Shown piece after piece: positions 34,686 to 43,785 of a stretch of DNA of 46,196 nucleotides (its first letter is position 1; each line of letters begins with the position of its first letter). The notes under the pieces are model-generated. The model saw only the letters and a list, made by a program, of their open reading frames with translations, ran no database searches and was not told the DNA's origin. The translations under genes and the position numbers were made by a program. The stretch lies in NCBI GenBank assembly GCA_035530195.1, contig DATKVG010000138.1:1-46196 (forward strand), read 5' to 3'. The DNA is from JAPLKX01 sp035530195 (GTDB lineage Bacteria; Hydrogenedentota; Hydrogenedentia; Hydrogenedentales; SLHB01).

Positions 34686-37106
34686 ATGATGCGGACGCTA
34701 TGGGTCCTTAGTGCGGGTATCCTGATGGGACTGCAGGGTTACTCTGCGGCGGAAGAACCATCGGGCAATCCGCTGGTGCTCTGGTATCGTCAGCCGGCCA
34801 GCCGGTGGATGGAGTCGTTGCCGGTAGGCAATGGGCGGCTGGGCGCTATGGTGTTCGGCGGTGTGGACTGCGAGCGGATCGCGTTGAACGAATCCACCCT
34901 TTGGTCAGGGGAACCCGGCGTGCATGAGAATCCGGGGACGCAGGAACGCTTGGCGGAGATCCGGGGTGCCCTGTTTGAAGGGCGTTATGCCGAGGCGCAG
35001 GGAATGTGCCGGCGGTACGTCCTTGGGCGGAGAAACAACTACGGTACGCACCTGCCGATGGGTAACCTGCTCCTGCGTTTTGCCGACACCGGAAACGATA
35101 TTGGGGAGTATCGGCGCGAGCTGGATCTGGACCAGGCCGTTGCGCGGGTTGCCTATACAGTTCGCGGCACGCGCTATGAGCGGGAGATCCTGTGTTCGAA
35201 TGTCGATCAGGTTCTCGTGTTGCGTATGACCTCCAGCACGCCCGGCCAACTCTCGTTCGAGGTGGTGATTGACGGAGGAGAGAACCCCTCGGAAGTGCGC
35301 GCCGAAGGCACGGATACGCTGGTGGTCACCGGCCATGCATACGAAAACAAGCACAGTAACGGCCAATGTGGTGTGGGATTCCGCGGACAAGTGAAACTTG
35401 TGGCATCCGGCGGAAAGGTTACCGCATCGGACAAGACGCTCCAAGTCGAACATGCCGATTCCGCAATCCTGTTTGTGGCCATCAACACGGATTTCGGTGG
35501 GCGCGACCCCGGAGCTTTGTGCCAAGCCCAGCTCGATGCCGCCGCTAAGAAGGGCTATGACCAGATTCGCGATGCGCACGTGGCCGATCATCAGCACCTG
35601 TTCCACCGGGTCGATCTCGACTTGGGCACGACCGACGCGGCTGCACTGCCAACCGATCAACGGTTGGAACGGCTCCGGGCGGGAAGAGACGACCCGCAAC
35701 TTGTTACGACGTTTTTCCAGTACGGCCGCTACCTTTTGATTGCCGGTTCGCGGGAGAATTCGCCGCTTCCCACAAACCTCCAGGGCATTTGGAACGACAA
35801 CCTGGCCTGTAAGATGGGCTGGACCTGCGATTTCCACCTGGACATCAACACGCAACAAAACTACTGGCCGGCCGAAGTGTGCAACCTGTCCGAATGCCAT
35901 GAACCGCTCTTCGACTTCATCGAGTCGCTGCGCGCGCCGGGCCGGAAAACCGCGCGCGAGACCTATGGCTGCCCGGGTTGGGTGTGCCATACCGTCACGA
36001 ACGCCTGGGGCTACACGGCGCTCGGCTGGGGGCTTACCTGGGGCGGCCACGTCACTGCCGGCGTTTGGCTGGCGTCGCATTTGTGGGAACACTACCTCTT
36101 CACCGGCGACCAGGCGTTCCTGGCCCAGCGGGCCTATCCGGTGCTGAAAGAGGCGGCGGAGTTTTTCCTCGACTACATGGTGGAACACCCTCGGTATCAC
36201 TACCTGGTCACGGGCCCGTCCCCCTCGCCGGAAAATGCGTTTATCGCGCCGGACGGCAGCCGCGCCAGCGAATCCATGGGCCCCACGTGCGACACCGTGC
36301 TTGTCCGCGACCTGTTCTCTCACTGTATCGAGGCCAGCCACATTCTCGGCACGGACGCCGAGTTCACGGCCAAGCTGGAAAAAGCCCTGGCCAAATTGCC
36401 GCCGTTACAGATAGGCAAGCATGGCCAGTTGCAGGAATGGCTCGAGGATTTCGAAGACGCCATCCCCAACCACCGGCACATGAGCCACCTGATCGCCCTC
36501 TTTCCCAGCGACCAGATCGCGCCGAATACAACGCCGGAACTGGCCCATGCCGCGCGGGTGACGATCGAGCGGCGGATAAACCGCCCGGACTGGGAAGACG
36601 TGGAATGGAGCCGTGGCAACCTGATCAACTTCTATGCCCGGCTTGGCGACGGCGAGATGGCGCACGACAGTGTGCTTGGCCTCTTGCGGAAACTAACGGA
36701 CACTAATTTGCTGACGTTTTCGGTGGGCGGAATTGCCGGTGCGCCCCAGAACATTTTCGTCATCGACGGCAACTCTTCGGGCACGGCGGGTATCGCAGAG
36801 ATGCTGCTGCAAAGTCACGGCGGAGAGATCAACCTGCTGCCGGCGCTGCCTCGAGCCTGGCCCAACGGCCGCGTAACGGGCTTGCGGGCCCGGGGCGGAT
36901 ACGAGGTGGACATTGCGTGGAACGAGGGCCGGTTAACGGGAAGTACAATTCGGGCAACAATTGGCGGCACTTGCAGGATTCGCACCCCCTTACCCGTTCA
37001 GATCAAGACAACGGGCAGAGAAACACCCGTCCAGAGGCCGGAACCTACGGTCGTTGAATTGCCCGTCAGCGCCGGCGACACCCTCTGCATCGCCGCCGCT
37101 GGCTAA
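34686..37106 (+). CDS. GH95 alpha-L-fucosidase-like enzyme
   Basis: Predicted to remove terminal alpha-1,2-linked fucose (or alpha-L-galactose) by inversion. The ATG at 34686 follows AGGCGGTGAG and opens a signal peptide ending in GYSAAEE; upstream in-frame codons run back into the serpin region and are unlikely. The 806 residues contain WMESLPVGNGRLGAMVFGG, LNESTLWSGEP, LQGIWND, HLDINTQQNYWPAEV with the asparagines that help activate water, QEWLEDFED with the probable general acid E584, and GNSSGTAGIAEMLLQS near the end. All are GH95 hallmarks and the length is typical. It is divergent from the serpin and convergent with the GH106 gene. Confidence 0.92.
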   Translation: MMRTLWVLSAGILMGLQGYSAAEEPSGNPLVLWYRQPASRWMESLPVGNGRLGAMVFGGVDCERIALNESTLWSGEPGVHENPGTQERLAEIRGALFEGRYAEAQGMCRRYVLGRRNNYGTHLPMGNLLLRFADTGNDIGEYRRELDLDQAVARVAYTVRGTRYEREILCSNVDQVLVLRMTSSTPGQLSFEVVIDGGENPSEVRAEGTDTLVVTGHAYENKHSNGQCGVGFRGQVKLVASGGKVTASDKTLQVEHADSAILFVAINTDFGGRDPGALCQAQLDAAAKKGYDQIRDAHVADHQHLFHRVDLDLGTTDAAALPTDQRLERLRAGRDDPQLVTTFFQYGRYLLIAGSRENSPLPTNLQGIWNDNLACKMGWTCDFHLDINTQQNYWPAEVCNLSECHEPLFDFIESLRAPGRKTARETYGCPGWVCHTVTNAWGYTALGWGLTWGGHVTAGVWLASHLWEHYLFTGDQAFLAQRAYPVLKEAAEFFLDYMVEHPRYHYLVTGPSPSPENAFIAPDGSRASESMGPTCDTVLVRDLFSHCIEASHILGTDAEFTAKLEKALAKLPPLQIGKHGQLQEWLEDFEDAIPNHRHMSHLIALFPSDQIAPNTTPELAHAARVTIERRINRPDWEDVEWSRGNLINFYARLGDGEMAHDSVLGLLRKLTDTNLLTFSVGGIAGAPQNIFVIDGNSSGTAGIAEMLLQSHGGEINLLPALPRAWPNGRVTGLRARGGYEVDIAWNEGRLTGSTIRATIGGTCRIRTPLPVQIKTTGRETPVQRPEPTVVELPVSAGDTLCIAAAG

Positions 37107-37181
37107 GCTCGAGAGTAACCCTTACACCGGACGCCCCATATCTGCCGGCAAGAAGATGATGTCGACTGTCATCGCGTTCTT

Positions 37182-40100
37182 CTAGTTTGTGCACGGGATC
37201 TCCAAACGCTTGTACGGATGGATCTCGACGGGACCCAGCAAGCCCGAGCGCGGCAGGGGACTGAATCCCAACAATGCTTGGGCGGCGGAACGGTCGTCTT
37301 GCACGCCGCGGCCGAGCCGGGGCTCGAGTTCTTTGGGCACCGCCGGGAATTCGGTGAGCCCGGCGACGCGATTGATGAGGGTGTTGGTGACGCGGAGTTC
37401 GATGTTGTTAGTCCCCGTCAGCGCTTGCGCGGATATATTCAGGCGTTGGCCGCACATCCAGACAGTTCCGGCAGGTTTGCCATTCAAGTTAACGTCCGCC
37501 ACGTTCCCTACGTCGCCGAGATCAAGGTACAGCTTGACGTCTTCCTGCACGTATTGTTCGGAGAGGTTGAATTCAGCCGCGTAGACGCCGGCGCCGCTGA
37601 AATGGCGCGCCTCCGGGAGGCGCGGCGCGTCGGGTAGGTCCGTCCATGAAACCAACTCGTCGAGCTGAAATTCGCGGCGGGCGAAGACGGGGCTTTCAAG
37701 GACGAGCCGCCAGGAAGGCGAAATACGAAGCGGCGCGGGGACCTGTTGGGCCTGAGCACGAAAGACTTCGCCATGCCCCATGTTCACACAGTGGCCGCCT
37801 TCCCGGTCAGTCCAACCTGTCACGCTCCGTTCGTCCACGTGTTCGATCCACGCCAGCGAACTCGAAACCGCGTGGGGGCGCTCGTCATTCTTTTCAAACA
37901 CAATAAACGTCGACTCGTACGGCGCCAACCGAACCGGCACCCAGACGGCCCCGTCCCGCTCCTCGTACTCGAAAAGCGGCTGCACGCGGCCCGTGCAGGG
38001 ATTCCATTGCCATGGCACGGCATCGGCCACCCGAAAGGCAACCGGCAGATCGACGGGCCGATCCTGCACATTCGCCACAAAATAAACGTCGCGATCGTCC
38101 TGCTTCCGGTGAATGAAACAGAGCCCCGGGTTTTCGCGCCATCCTTCCCTGGCAAAATCGATCGCCATGTCTGGTGCAATGTGATTCCGGATCGCGTTGA
38201 GGAACGGGTCCAGCAGGCTGCTGCGCCGCTCGAGGGGATCGCGGCGGTCGAGCACATTGTCGACCCAATAGGTCGTGCCCTGGCCGTACGAATGTCGGCC
38301 ATTGCCATCCATGCCCTTTGGCGATTCAAACAGGCGCGCCGCGATCGCGCGCACCTCTTCGTCATCTGCCTGCCAGTTCCGCAATCCGCAGGACGCCTCC
38401 GGCACGCGCTCGAGCGCAATAACCACTCCGCCTTGTTTTGCATACGCCTCGATCTGCCGGAGCGACTCCAACGGCATCGCCGCGACGTTGGGCACGATCA
38501 GCACCCGGTACGTCATCTCGCCAATCTCGAGCGACTGGCCGTCGAACGAAGACAGCCGCTGCATGCTTTCGTCGTTCACCAGATCGTAGGAATACCCGTT
38601 GCCGATAAGCAGCGCGTTGAGATCGCCCCAATCGAAGTCGCGCGTCCAGCGGCGGGCGTTGAGGGCGTCTTGAGTCCACTGGTTTGCCAGCGGCGAGTAT
38701 ACGGCCACGTCGGCGACAAAGCGGCCCTGCCGCAGCATGTAGCAGCACCGGCCGATGTAGCCGCTCAACAAGTGGTAATACGGCCACCAGACGTTGTCCG
38801 GGCTGATGTGAATTTGCGGGTAGAACCCGCGGCTCGGCGTGATATCCCGCTCGGGGGTAGCCAGAAACCCGTGGTTATAGAACAGGTTTGCGCCGGACCG
38901 CAGAAACATGTCGCTGGCGATCTTGAGCTCTTCGAGCGTGGCGCGGTAGGGCTGCCAGTGAATAAACGTGTACGCCTCGACGGACACGATGTTCCGCCCG
39001 TACACGTGCGCGCCCGAAGCCACGTATTCGCGCGGCCCGACCCGCGGGTCGAACCATGGCACGGCGTCTTTTTCACCCGCGGTGACCTCCATTTCGGGGA
39101 TATCCGCGGCGCCGGCGCCTTCGAGGTTGTCCGTGACGAAGCCGTACGGCTGGACGCGGCTCTTGACGCCATGGGCGTGGCACCACGTCGCGAAGGTGTC
39201 GAAAAACGCCTCCATACCCATCTGAGCGAGCACATCGTTGATGTCGTACCGGATTTTCGGCGAAATGCTGCCCACTTCCCACCATATCGCCGGCAGATGT
39301 TTGATAAGATCGTAGCCCTTGATCTCCTGAAACTCCGCGGGTATTGAATCGCACCAATAGAAGCCGTTGCGGTGAATCGGGACCTCGAAGCTGTCGCCGA
39401 AAAGCGATTCCACCGTCTTGCCCAGTTCGTCTCCGAGAGCACCGGCGTATTTCGCGCCAACATACTCGATATAGTTCGCCATGGCCTGCTTGTCGATATG
39501 GTTCACGGCGTTGTCCAAGATCGTGGACCAGAAGGCCATGATGCGCCACGTCCCCTCGGGCGCCTGCCACACGATCCGGCGGCCCTGAACATGGCCCGTA
39601 AGGACCTGCAACGAATCCGGGTCGATCGCGCCGTCCGTCACGCGCCCGGCTACAACCGCGATCAGCCGGTCGTCCGGCTTGATCTCGCGGCAGGACCGCG
39701 GAACGTCCCGCGGATTAATCGTCGCGTCCGTCGGAAGCTCCTGATCAATATTCGCCGGGCCGCTCACCACAAACGAACTCGACAACATCGTCTGGTTGCG
39801 TTCCTCGGGCGGAATCCAATCGCCTTCCCAGATCCAACCGGGCCCGCCGAAATTGAGCGAAACCGTCATGCCGAGCTCGCGCGCCTCGGCCACCGCGTGA
39901 TTCAGCAAGTCAAAGTATTCGTCGGACAGGTATGGGACGTCGCCCTTCTCGTACATGGGCTCCATCGTGATCTGCTCGACGCCACGGATGCCCTGCGAAT
40001 GCATCTGCTGCAGTTGCCACGATATCTCGTCTTTGGTGACTGCATTGCCCATCCACCACCACCGCGTTCGCGGCCGGCACTCGTCCGGCGGATTAGCGAA

Positions 40101-40205
40101 TTGATCAACCATGCCTGCGCGATCGTCGGCCGCGGCGGCTGCCTGGCTCAGGCCGATAACCAAAAGCAACAACGCGATCGTCGTGCGGCATTTTACACGT
40201 CGCAT
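37182..40205 (-). CDS. GH106-like alpha-L-rhamnosidase
   Basis: A 1007-residue exported enzyme (signal peptide ending in AAAADD) of the size expected for GH106. The N-terminal PRTRWWWMGNAVTKDEISWQL and GIRGVEQITMEPMY segments and GMTVSLNFGGPGW are characteristic of this family's barrel start. Later come HGVKSRVQPYGF, VSVEAYTFIHW with a candidate catalytic glutamate, and the beta domains of the C-terminal half. The last 150 residues hold a jelly-roll of the GH2-like sugar-binding type (VYLDLGDVGNVADVNLNGKPAGTVW-like pattern). The family hydrolyses terminal alpha-rhamnose, for example from pectic rhamnogalacturonan. Other large unassigned families share this layout, so the substrate is inferred. 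Confidence 0.82.
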   Translation of the reverse strand: MRRVKCRTTIALLLLVIGLSQAAAAADDRAGMVDQFANPPDECRPRTRWWWMGNAVTKDEISWQLQQMHSQGIRGVEQITMEPMYEKGDVPYLSDEYFDLLNHAVAEARELGMTVSLNFGGPGWIWEGDWIPPEERNQTMLSSSFVVSGPANIDQELPTDATINPRDVPRSCREIKPDDRLIAVVAGRVTDGAIDPDSLQVLTGHVQGRRIVWQAPEGTWRIMAFWSTILDNAVNHIDKQAMANYIEYVGAKYAGALGDELGKTVESLFGDSFEVPIHRNGFYWCDSIPAEFQEIKGYDLIKHLPAIWWEVGSISPKIRYDINDVLAQMGMEAFFDTFATWCHAHGVKSRVQPYGFVTDNLEGAGAADIPEMEVTAGEKDAVPWFDPRVGPREYVASGAHVYGRNIVSVEAYTFIHWQPYRATLEELKIASDMFLRSGANLFYNHGFLATPERDITPSRGFYPQIHISPDNVWWPYYHLLSGYIGRCCYMLRQGRFVADVAVYSPLANQWTQDALNARRWTRDFDWGDLNALLIGNGYSYDLVNDESMQRLSSFDGQSLEIGEMTYRVLIVPNVAAMPLESLRQIEAYAKQGGVVIALERVPEASCGLRNWQADDEEVRAIAARLFESPKGMDGNGRHSYGQGTTYWVDNVLDRRDPLERRSSLLDPFLNAIRNHIAPDMAIDFAREGWRENPGLCFIHRKQDDRDVYFVANVQDRPVDLPVAFRVADAVPWQWNPCTGRVQPLFEYEERDGAVWVPVRLAPYESTFIVFEKNDERPHAVSSSLAWIEHVDERSVTGWTDREGGHCVNMGHGEVFRAQAQQVPAPLRISPSWRLVLESPVFARREFQLDELVSWTDLPDAPRLPEARHFSGAGVYAAEFNLSEQYVQEDVKLYLDLGDVGNVADVNLNGKPAGTVWMCGQRLNISAQALTGTNNIELRVTNTLINRVAGLTEFPAVPKELEPRLGRGVQDDRSAAQALLGFSPLPRSGLLGPVEIHPYKRLEIPCTN

Positions 40206-40338
40206 CCTGGTTCTCCTTGTTTTGCCGGGGTGGATTGTACACGAAACAGTGGCGAAGCGTGCCTGGCACGCGCGGCAATCGTTTGTGTTATTGTAGCTGG
40301 AGTTCGCGCCTTACTGCAGCTCGCGATGGAGGGAGTTG

Positions 40339-41514
40339 ATGATGAGAAGCCTTTTGGGTACAGCCGTTCGGGCCGGGTTTCTGAGCATGTTGGGATGGCT
40401 GTGTTTACTTAGTCCCGCCGCAGTGTGGGCGGACGAGAATTCAGGCGCTGTCCATGGCGAAATGATTCTGGGCCGCGCCGACCACGATTGGATGTCGCAG
40501 CAAATCGAGGAGCCGTGCATTCTGCCCAACCCGAAAGTGCCGGGGCGGCTGATCATGTTCTATTCGGCGGTGTCCACGGCGGACAGGGTTGTGGCGGCGG
40601 TTGGCAAGGCCTGGGCGGATACGAGCGACCCGTTCCGGTGGCATCAGGACGAGGCGAACCCGATATTCGGGCCGGGCAAGCAAGGCTGGGACGCCAGAAC
40701 CATCCGGCTCGATGCAGTCCTCTACATACCGGAAGAAGACGCCTATTACATTTATTACTCGGGCACCGCGGGCACGTGCCAGGACCACATCGGGCTGGCG
40801 ATCTGCCCGGCGGGCGCCGACGGATACTCGGGGGTGACCGCGGATGCAATAAAGCGGTACGGCGACGCGCCGGTGCTGGCGCCGGAGCCGGCCGCGCCGT
40901 ATAACGAGGAGATGGCGTCGCAGGCGGGCGTCATGCGCGAGTGGAATGCGGCGGAGAAGCGCTGGGACTGGTACATGTACTACTCGTACCGGGGGAAAGA
41001 CGGCGTGCTGCCGGGCATCCGGCTGGCCACGTCGCGCGATGGCAAGACGTGGACGCGCCAATTCAACAACGACGACCCGCGCGGCATGGGCCAGATTTTC
41101 GAGTCTACACCGAACGCCTATTACGAGTGGCACCAGGTGTTCAAGGTCGAGTCGACGTACGTGCTGTGCATCGAGGTGGGGATCGATCACGGGGTGCGAT
41201 GGCGGCCGGTGCTGGCGGTCAGCACGGACCCCGTGAAAGGCTGGACGCAACTCGACGTGGACACCATGCTCCAGACGAAATGGCAAGGCCTTTACGACGA
41301 CCGCACGCTCTATCACGTCGCCACGCCGGCGCTCTACCCGATCGAAGGCAAGTGGTATCTGTATGTGCAGGCCTGCGGCCGGCCGGGCAACGACAATTAC
41401 ATCGACGGCGGCTGGGAGATGTGGGCGGTCGCGTGCAACCGGCGGATTCAAACGCGCGCCGGCTGTGCCGGCCTGTACATCCCCGGCGTGCCGGCTAATC
41501 CCCCTGCAAATTGA
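40339..41514 (+). CDS. Secreted five-bladed beta-propeller, GH43/GH32-like
   Basis: A 391-residue exported protein. The ATG at 40339 follows GGAGGGAG, and the signal peptide ends in AAVWADE. The body has blade motifs of the GH43/GH32/GH62 propellers: EPCILPNPKVPGRLIMFYSA, DAVLYIPEEDAYYIYYSG, WDWYMYYSYRGKDG, LATSRDGKTWTR and ALYPIEGKWYLYVQ. These superfamilies act on arabinose, xylose, fructose and related residues. I cannot pick the three catalytic acids confidently, so activity is unassigned. It is divergent from the GH106 gene across 133 nt. Confidence 0.7.
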   Translation: MMRSLLGTAVRAGFLSMLGWLCLLSPAAVWADENSGAVHGEMILGRADHDWMSQQIEEPCILPNPKVPGRLIMFYSAVSTADRVVAAVGKAWADTSDPFRWHQDEANPIFGPGKQGWDARTIRLDAVLYIPEEDAYYIYYSGTAGTCQDHIGLAICPAGADGYSGVTADAIKRYGDAPVLAPEPAAPYNEEMASQAGVMREWNAAEKRWDWYMYYSYRGKDGVLPGIRLATSRDGKTWTRQFNNDDPRGMGQIFESTPNAYYEWHQVFKVESTYVLCIEVGIDHGVRWRPVLAVSTDPVKGWTQLDVDTMLQTKWQGLYDDRTLYHVATPALYPIEGKWYLYVQACGRPGNDNYIDGGWEMWAVACNRRIQTRAGCAGLYIPGVPANPPAN

Positions 41515-41601
41515 ACATGTGATGTTCAAATTGCATGGGATCCGGAATTGCGGGCGGCGCGTGGACCACGTTTTACACGGGCGGCCCGGCGATCCGGGAG
41601 T

Positions 41602-41620
41602 TGCCCCCTTTCAAGGGGCA
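41602..41620. terminator. Hairpin between convergent genes, possible bidirectional terminator
   Basis: TGCCCC and GGGGCA form a perfect 6-bp stem, extended by the outer GTTGCC/GGCAAC pairs with a small bulge. It lies between the stop of the propeller gene and the stop of the minus-strand gene. There is no T-run on either side. Confidence 0.35.
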
Positions 41621-41636
41621 GGCAACGCCCGAAGTG

Positions 41637-42740
41637 TTATTCGGCGTCGAATTCGTCTTTGAATTCCAACTCGGCCATTGCCTCACAAATCTCGCAATAC
41701 TCGTAGGTCGGAATGTGAGTCACCCAGCCGGTGCCGATCAGTTCCGCGTAGGCGTGCGGTTCAGGCAGGACCTTGTCTTTCAGTAGCCGGTAACAATCGC
41801 GCGGCGTAAAATGTTCGCAAACATCCAGCGCGATACCGAGCATGGCCATGCGGGCAAGCAGGGTTTTTAGCTCCGCCTCGACTTCCTTGTCGTTCAACTC
41901 GTCAGCCAGCCGCAGCTTGTCGGTGCCGTCCAACAGCGAAGAAATCGGCTGCTCCTCGCAGTGGTCCATGCAGTAGTCTATCAACTCCATTTCGTGGGTG
42001 GCTTCGGATTCCGACTCATCATCATCCGAAGATTCGGTCTCGCCGCGCATGGCGCGATCGATGGCGGCGGCTTCGGCATCGAGTTGCCGCTGCAACATGG
42101 CGGAGGACGGGGCTTCGTCTTCTTCGACGGGGCCGGGCGGCAACGGGGTCCACCGTTCGGTACGCACTTCGTCGCCATCCAGGTGGATAGCCGTGATTTC
42201 AGGCCCGGTGACCGCGCCGGGTTCTATTGCTCTGGGCGGCAGCGCCAGGTTCGGCAGCAGTTCCCACTCCCCCTCGTCGTCCTCGTCCCTGGATTCGCGC
42301 ACGCATACCTCGACGACAGGATCGGCCATCTCGATAACGACCCGCCCGTTCTGGCTGAACCACTCGAGGTACAGCCGCCGTTTCCAGGGTGTTGGGGGCG
42401 GTTCGCCCAGTTCGGAGCGCCGCATGAACTCTTCCACTGAACACGGAAGCACGCGCGCCCAGCCCTGAGCCGTCATGGTGCCGGTCGGTCCGATCTGGCT
42501 GATCTGGAAACCGCGGTTGTCTTCCTCGCGAAAAACGGCCTCTCCCTTGTCCTCCTCGCCGGGCTCGAAACGGATATGTTTCCCCCGCAGGTCGCGCTCA
42601 CAGTCTCCGGTGAGTTCGAGGCGCACTTGGACTTCTTGCCCGGGTTGCTCGCCCCGCAGGATGATCCCGCCATGCGTACTGTAATGGCGCGTGTTCCATA
42701 ATTCACCGTAGATGACATACTCACCCAATCGGTAAGCCAT
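41637..42740 (-). CDS. Conserved protein of unknown function, acidic, cytoplasmic
   Basis: A 367-residue protein without a signal peptide or membrane segments. Residues 1-150 form a beta-rich domain (VIYGELWNTRHY, LRLELTG-like strand, RLYLEWFSQNGRVVIEMAD). It resembles, from memory, an uncharacterised family found in Planctomycetes- and Verrucomicrobia-like genomes. A low-complexity acidic linker (SSDDDESESE) follows near residue 245. The C-terminal 110 residues are helical with several cysteines and histidines (CMDHCEEQ, YEYCEICEAM), which could bind a metal. The start has a strong GGAGGGGAG site. I assign no function. Confidence 0.6.
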   Translation of the reverse strand: MAYRLGEYVIYGELWNTRHYSTHGGIILRGEQPGQEVQVRLELTGDCERDLRGKHIRFEPGEEDKGEAVFREEDNRGFQISQIGPTGTMTAQGWARVLPCSVEEFMRRSELGEPPPTPWKRRLYLEWFSQNGRVVIEMADPVVEVCVRESRDEDDEGEWELLPNLALPPRAIEPGAVTGPEITAIHLDGDEVRTERWTPLPPGPVEEDEAPSSAMLQRQLDAEAAAIDRAMRGETESSDDDESESEATHEMELIDYCMDHCEEQPISSLLDGTDKLRLADELNDKEVEAELKTLLARMAMLGIALDVCEHFTPRDCYRLLKDKVLPEPHAYAELIGTGWVTHIPTYEYCEICEAMAELEFKDEFDAE

Positions 42741-42961
42741 TGTGACTCCCCTCCGTCATGCTGCTCCCCTTATTTGGTCCCCTGTAGCATGAATCAGCCG
42801 CTTCGGCAAGTGCAACGTGCGCGAACCGGTTCGCAATCCGTGTAGTCCTATAATGCATGATTTTGACGAAGAAGGCAATGGGCCGCTTCTTGAATTGGCG
42901 GAGGATGAGGCCAATAATCTGGGAGCGTAATGCGCAGCATATTGGGCTGGGAGGAAAACCG

Positions 42962-43762
42962 ATGGGTTTCCACGAACTGAGCCGGCGAGAGTTTGGCGGG
43001 CTTTTGACGGCCGTGGTTGGAGGCGCCGTGCTGGGGCCCGGCTTAACAGAAACGAACGGCGCCTCGAAATACCCGGCGCCAGACACGTCGTTTTTTTCAG
43101 ACTGTGCGTTTGTCTGCATCGATATCCAGGAAGAACAACGAACCAAGGTGACCTCGATCTCGAAAGAGTGGGAGGCATCGGGTTACACGGTGGCGGACTG
43201 CCAGGCGGCGGTGGATTTCTGCTACGACGTGGCCATGCCCAACGCGCGGAAGGTTGCCGACGGCTGCCGCGGGCTCGAGTTGCCGATGGTGTTCGTGCAT
43301 TGGGGCTGCTTGTTCAAAGATGGCATGGACCTCGAGCCCAGGGTGAGGCGGGCATTTGTCGCGGGCGAAGGCGATAATCCGGCGAAATGGACGCCGCTCG
43401 CCGCAACGACGCGGCCCGCGGCAATCCTGGGCGTTCGCGAGGGGGAGTACGTCTTTCCCAAGACCGCCCAGGACGCGTTTACATCCTGCAACATTGGTTT
43501 CCTCGTCGAAAACCTTGGGATTAAAAACATCGTATTCGTGGGCGGCCACACCAACCCCGGGGGATGCCTCGGCCAGACCGGGCGGTCAGCCCACAAGCGC
43601 GGCTACAAAATCCTCTGCGTCGAGGACGCCACATTCGATGCCGGGGAGTCCACGCGCAAGAAGGGAATCGAGTCGGTTCCATTTGATTATGTGGTAAGCA
43701 CGGAACAATTTCTCAAACTGACGGAACGGGCAAAGGCCAAGCAGCGCGCGCGCGCGACGTAA
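42962..43762 (+). CDS. Tat-exported isochorismatase-family hydrolase
   Basis: A 266-residue protein read from the ATG at 42962. Its N-terminus carries SRREFGGLL and a short hydrophobic stretch, a twin-arginine signal. The cysteine hydrolase core has the catalytic aspartate in FVCIDIQEE, the lysine in FPKTAQDAF and a cysteine in GGCLGQTGRSAHKRGYK. The usual cis-peptide and TCV motif is altered to HTNPGGCLGQ. The family includes isochorismatases, nicotinamidases and N-carbamoyl hydrolases. The substrate is unknown; export by Tat is unusual for them. It precedes the GH172 gene by 23 nt on the same strand. Confidence 0.8.
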   Translation: MGFHELSRREFGGLLTAVVGGAVLGPGLTETNGASKYPAPDTSFFSDCAFVCIDIQEEQRTKVTSISKEWEASGYTVADCQAAVDFCYDVAMPNARKVADGCRGLELPMVFVHWGCLFKDGMDLEPRVRRAFVAGEGDNPAKWTPLAATTRPAAILGVREGEYVFPKTAQDAFTSCNIGFLVENLGIKNIVFVGGHTNPGGCLGQTGRSAHKRGYKILCVEDATFDAGESTRKKGIESVPFDYVVSTEQFLKLTERAKAKQRARAT

Positions 43763-43785
43763 TCAGCAGACTGGAGGCGCAAGAT

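Noticed and set aside
37746..39347. 533-codon frame antisense to the GH106 gene
   Set aside because: Shadow frame; no start signal or family motif.
40250..40275. Sigma-54 type promoter before the beta-propeller gene
   Set aside because: TGGCAC is present but the downstream element reads GCAA instead of TTGC, so the match fails.
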